Assembly (NCBI GenBank): GCA_025351675.1
Contig: JANXVK010000287.1
Location: 1-6,326, forward strand
Length of the DNA: 6,326 nucleotides
Direction of reading: 5' to 3'
From: Rhizobacter sp.
GTDB taxonomy: Bacteria > Pseudomonadota > Gammaproteobacteria > Burkholderiales > Burkholderiaceae_C
The translations under genes and the position numbers were made by a program. The notes under the pieces were generated by a model. It had not been told where the DNA came from, did no database searches, and saw only the letters and a program-made list of their open reading frames with translations. This document shows positions 4,597-6,326 of the stretch, piece after piece (within the stretch, counting starts at the first letter, position 1; each line of letters opens with the position of its first letter).

Positions 4597-6040
4597 ATTG
4601 CTCTTCGGCCCAGGCGAAGCCGTCGCGTGCCACCAAGGCACTGGCGGCCGCCGGCCCCCACGTGCCGGCGGCGTAGGGCCGCGGGCCATTCACTTCGCGC
4701 GCCCAGGCGTTCAGCACCGGCTCGACCCAGCGCCAAGCCTGCTCCTGTTCGTCGCTGCGCACGAACAGGTTCAGTCGGCCGGCGATCGCTTCGAGCAACA
4801 GCCGCTCGTAGGCGCCGACGCGGTTCTCGGCAAACGCCTTGTCGAAGTCCAGATCGAGCGAGACCGGCGACAGCGGCTCGTGCTGCCCCGTGCCCTTGGC
4901 CGCGAGCAGATGCAGCTCGAGCCCGTCTTCCGGCTGCAGGTTGATGACCAGCTTGTTGGGCTGGCTCACGCCGGCGAAGATGCTGTGCGGCGTGGCGCGG
5001 AAGTTGATGACGATCTGCGCCTCGCGCGACGCCAAGCGCTTGCCGGTGCGCAGGTAGAACGGAACGCCGGCCCAGCGCCAGTTCTGCACCTCGGTGCGGA
5101 TCGCGACGAAGGTTTCGGCCGTACTGCCCGGCGGCACCTTGGCTTCTTCGAGATAGCCCGCCGCCTTCTTGCCTTGCGCGTTGCCGGCGCGGTACTGGCC
5201 GCGCACCACGTCGCGCGCGACGCTTTCTTCGGTGAACGGCTTCAGCGAGCGCAGCACCTTCAGCTTCTCGTCGCGGATCGCGTCGGCATCGTTGCGGCTC
5301 GGCGGTTCCATCGCGACCATCGTCAGCAATTGCAGCGCGTGATTCTGGATCATGTCGCGCAGCGCGCCGGTCTTGTCGTAGAAGTCGCCGCGCGTGCCGA
5401 CGCCGAAGTCTTCGGCGATCGTGATCTGCACGTTGGCGATGCTCTCGCGCCGCCACAGCGGCTCGAACAGCACGTTGCCGAAGCGCAGCGCCATCAGGTT
5501 CTGCACCGAGGGCTTGCCGAGGTAATGATCGATGCGGAAGGCCTGCTCCTCCTTGAATACCGAGCGCACGACGCGGTTGATCTCTTGTGCGCTCGCCAGA
5601 TCGTGGCCGAGCGGCTTCTCGAGCACGACGCGAATCTGCGGCGTGTTCAACCCGACGACGCCGAGCTGCGCGCAAATCTGCGGAAACAGATAGGGGCTGG
5701 TCGCGAGGTAGAGCACGACGGTGTCGGCGTTGCGCGTAACGAGCCAGTCCTTCAGCCGCTGGTAGTGATCGGGCTGGGACAGGTCCATGCGCCGGTAGTG
5801 CAGCAACTCGGCGAACCGGGCGAACTCGTCGTCGCTCGGGCGCTTGGCGAGTTCGACGTCTTGGAAGCGCGTCTTCAGCCACTCGCGGTACTGGTCGTCG
5901 GTCTGTTCGTCGCGCGCGACCGCGAGAATGCGGCCGTCGGGCGGCAGCTTGCCGTGGCGAAAAGCCTGGAACAGCGCCGGCATCAGCTTGCGCCAGGTGA
6001 GGTCGCCGGTGCCGCCGAAGAAAACGAGGTCGAATGACAT
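4595..6040 (-). CDS. zwf: Glucose-6-phosphate 1-dehydrogenase
   Basis: This enzyme oxidises glucose 6-phosphate to 6-phosphoglucono-1,5-lactone with NAD(P)+, the first step of the oxidative pentose-phosphate and Entner-Doudoroff routes in the cytoplasm. The 481-residue length is close to the usual ~490. The N-terminal Rossmann fold has the dinucleotide motif GGTGDL (9-14). Substrate and catalytic residues are EKP (141-143, Lys142), RIDHYLGK (169-176, with D171 and H172) and the NH of QNHALQLL (H234). The H172-H234 spacing of 62 equals that of H178-H240 in the Leuconostoc enzyme, so the active site looks intact. The usual Glu after DHYLGK is Pro here. The start is taken at ATG 6040 (MSFDLVFFGGTGDL). 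A TTG at 6082 would add 14 residues but falls in the predicted operator/promoter region. No strong ribosome site precedes 6040. It is the first gene of a zwf-hexR operon. Confidence 0.96.
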   Translation of the reverse strand: MSFDLVFFGGTGDLTWRKLMPALFQAFRHGKLPPDGRILAVARDEQTDDQYREWLKTRFQDVELAKRPSDDEFARFAELLHYRRMDLSQPDHYQRLKDWLVTRNADTVVLYLATSPYLFPQICAQLGVVGLNTPQIRVVLEKPLGHDLASAQEINRVVRSVFKEEQAFRIDHYLGKPSVQNLMALRFGNVLFEPLWRRESIANVQITIAEDFGVGTRGDFYDKTGALRDMIQNHALQLLTMVAMEPPSRNDADAIRDEKLKVLRSLKPFTEESVARDVVRGQYRAGNAQGKKAAGYLEEAKVPPGSTAETFVAIRTEVQNWRWAGVPFYLRTGKRLASREAQIVINFRATPHSIFAGVSQPNKLVINLQPEDGLELHLLAAKGTGQHEPLSPVSLDLDFDKAFAENRVGAYERLLLEAIAGRLNLFVRSDEQEQAWRWVEPVLNAWAREVNGPRPYAAGTWGPAAASALVARDGFAWAEEQ

Positions 6041-6050
6041 GATCGAGTCA

Positions 6051-6064
6051 GCGCCGGCTGGCGC
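6051..6064. repeat. 5-bp hairpin in the zwf leader
   Basis: GCGCC (6051-6055) and GGCGC (6060-6064) form a perfect stem with a four-base loop, ten bases before the zwf start codon. If transcription begins near 6076-6081 it would form in the leader RNA close to the ribosome landing site. It may be chance in GC-rich DNA. Confidence 0.3.
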
Positions 6065-6066
6065 GA

Positions 6067-6081
6067 TGTAACTTAGTTTCA
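6067..6081. promoter_or_regulatory. Putative HexR operator upstream of zwf
   Basis: TGTAACTTAGTTTCA at 6067-6081 is an imperfect palindrome: TGTAAC and GTTTCA around TTA, one mismatch from perfect symmetry. It agrees with the published proteobacterial HexR consensus TGTAATTAAATTACA at 11 of 15 positions. It is also an AT-rich island in very GC-rich DNA, directly upstream of the zwf-hexR operon and at the expected zwf transcription start, where binding would block the polymerase. HexR being encoded by the next gene supports the assignment. Binding itself is inferred. Confidence 0.65.
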
Positions 6082-6082
6082 A

Positions 6083-6116
6083 ATTCTATGATGCCGAAGT
6101 TTCTTCAGCCAGTCAA
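6083..6116 (-). promoter_or_regulatory. Candidate sigma-70 promoter of zwf-hexR
   Basis: On the minus strand a TTGACT -35 box (6116-6111) is followed after 17 bases by CATCAT (6093-6088, 4/6 to the -10 consensus). A better -10 by sequence, TAGAAT (6088-6083), has a 22-base spacing to the same -35. Either choice puts the start site at about 6076-6081, inside the putative HexR operator. On the plus strand TATGAT (6087-6092) could be the -10 of the divergent 6142 gene, but no -35 is visible for it. Confidence 0.45.
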
Positions 6117-6141
6117 CGCGCAAGCGGTCACGGAGGACGCC

Positions 6142-6326
6142 ATGGATTTCGCAACGCTCATCGACAAGGCCTGGCAAGACCATGCCACCGAAACCGCCGA
6201 CGTGGCGTGCCGGCTCGACGAAGCAGTCGCTCTCGTCGTCGACGAGACGCAACTGAACCAGCTGATGCACCTCGGGCAGCACGTGCACGGCGAGCACCTC
6301 GGCCAGCCGCTCGACGAAGGCGTGGC
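6142..6326 (+). CDS. Unrecognised protein, N-terminal 61 residues (continues beyond window)
   Basis: The ATG at 6142 has an excellent ribosome-binding site, GGAGG at 6132-6136, five bases upstream. The frame stays open to the window edge. It begins MDFATLIDKAWQDHATETAD and continues with VALVVDETQLNQLMHL and HVHGEHLGQPLDEG. There is no signal peptide or transmembrane segment in this part; it looks like the start of a soluble, mainly helical protein with several His residues (13, 43, 47, 49, 52). I do not recognise the family. It diverges from zwf with a 101-base gap that holds the putative HexR operator, so shared control with central sugar metabolism is possible. The opposite strand is also open over 6079-6297, but it lacks a ribosome site and would overlap the zwf promoter. 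Confidence 0.7.
   Translation, partial: MDFATLIDKAWQDHATETADVACRLDEAVALVVDETQLNQLMHLGQHVHGEHLGQPLDEGV

Noticed and set aside
3735..4676. A 313-codon open frame on the plus strand opposite hexR
   Set aside because: It is an antisense shadow of hexR, with low-complexity His/Arg/Asp/Val-rich translation typical of the complementary strand of GC-rich genes.
3720..5882. A 720-codon minus-strand frame spanning hexR and most of the zwf region
   Set aside because: Only the last 288 codons are the real hexR. The upstream part is an out-of-frame reading through zwf, not a fusion protein.
4547..6037. A 496-codon open frame on the plus strand opposite zwf
   Set aside because: It is the antisense shadow of a well-recognised enzyme in high-GC DNA. 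Its translation is Arg/Ala/Leu/Val/Asp/Gln-rich with no family resemblance, and no promoter or ribosome site supports it.
6079..6297. A 72-codon minus-strand frame opposite the 6142 gene
   Set aside because: The plus-strand gene has an ideal ribosome site, while this frame has none and would overlap the zwf promoter and operator.

Overview
The window looks like chromosomal DNA of a high-GC betaproteobacterium, most likely in the order Burkholderiales. The reasons are strong G/C bias at third codon positions, long spurious frames opposite real genes, and gene families I recognise from that order: a PssA-type phosphatidylserine synthase, a zwf-hexR pair, and a ~100-residue protein often labelled 'ATPase with chaperone activity'. 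No phage, transposon, CRISPR or RNA gene was found, and no gene-free stretch exceeds about 130 bases.

Layout. Positions 1-1790 carry three minus-strand genes, transcribed from about 1790 toward 1: a small conserved protein (1479-1790), a broken AlkD-like DNA alkylation repair gene (1081-1489), and the first 344 codons of a SUV3-like helicase (1-1032) whose 3' end lies outside the window. A divergent plus-strand gene of unknown function (1890-2216) follows. It converges on pssA (2213-2839, minus), and the two stop codons overlap. Next come two plus-strand genes, a 58-residue acidic protein (2964-3140) and an OmpA-like lipoprotein (3207-3713). These face the minus-strand zwf-hexR operon (6040 down to 3720). 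At the right edge an unrecognised gene (from 6142) diverges from zwf.

How the genes work together. The clearest functional unit is zwf-hexR. Glucose-6-phosphate dehydrogenase opens the oxidative pentose-phosphate and Entner-Doudoroff routes, and HexR is the sugar-phosphate-sensing repressor of those routes. The hexR ribosome-binding site overlaps the zwf stop codon. A 15-bp near-palindrome resembling the HexR operator lies in the zwf/6142 intergenic region, which suggests a self-regulated loop that may also control the unknown divergent gene.

The other notable item is the AlkD-like gene. It keeps its N-terminal third and part of its C-terminal region but has lost roughly the middle 100 codons, and the remaining pieces are in different frames. 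I found no convincing novel multi-gene system. Most of the window is ordinary core genome.
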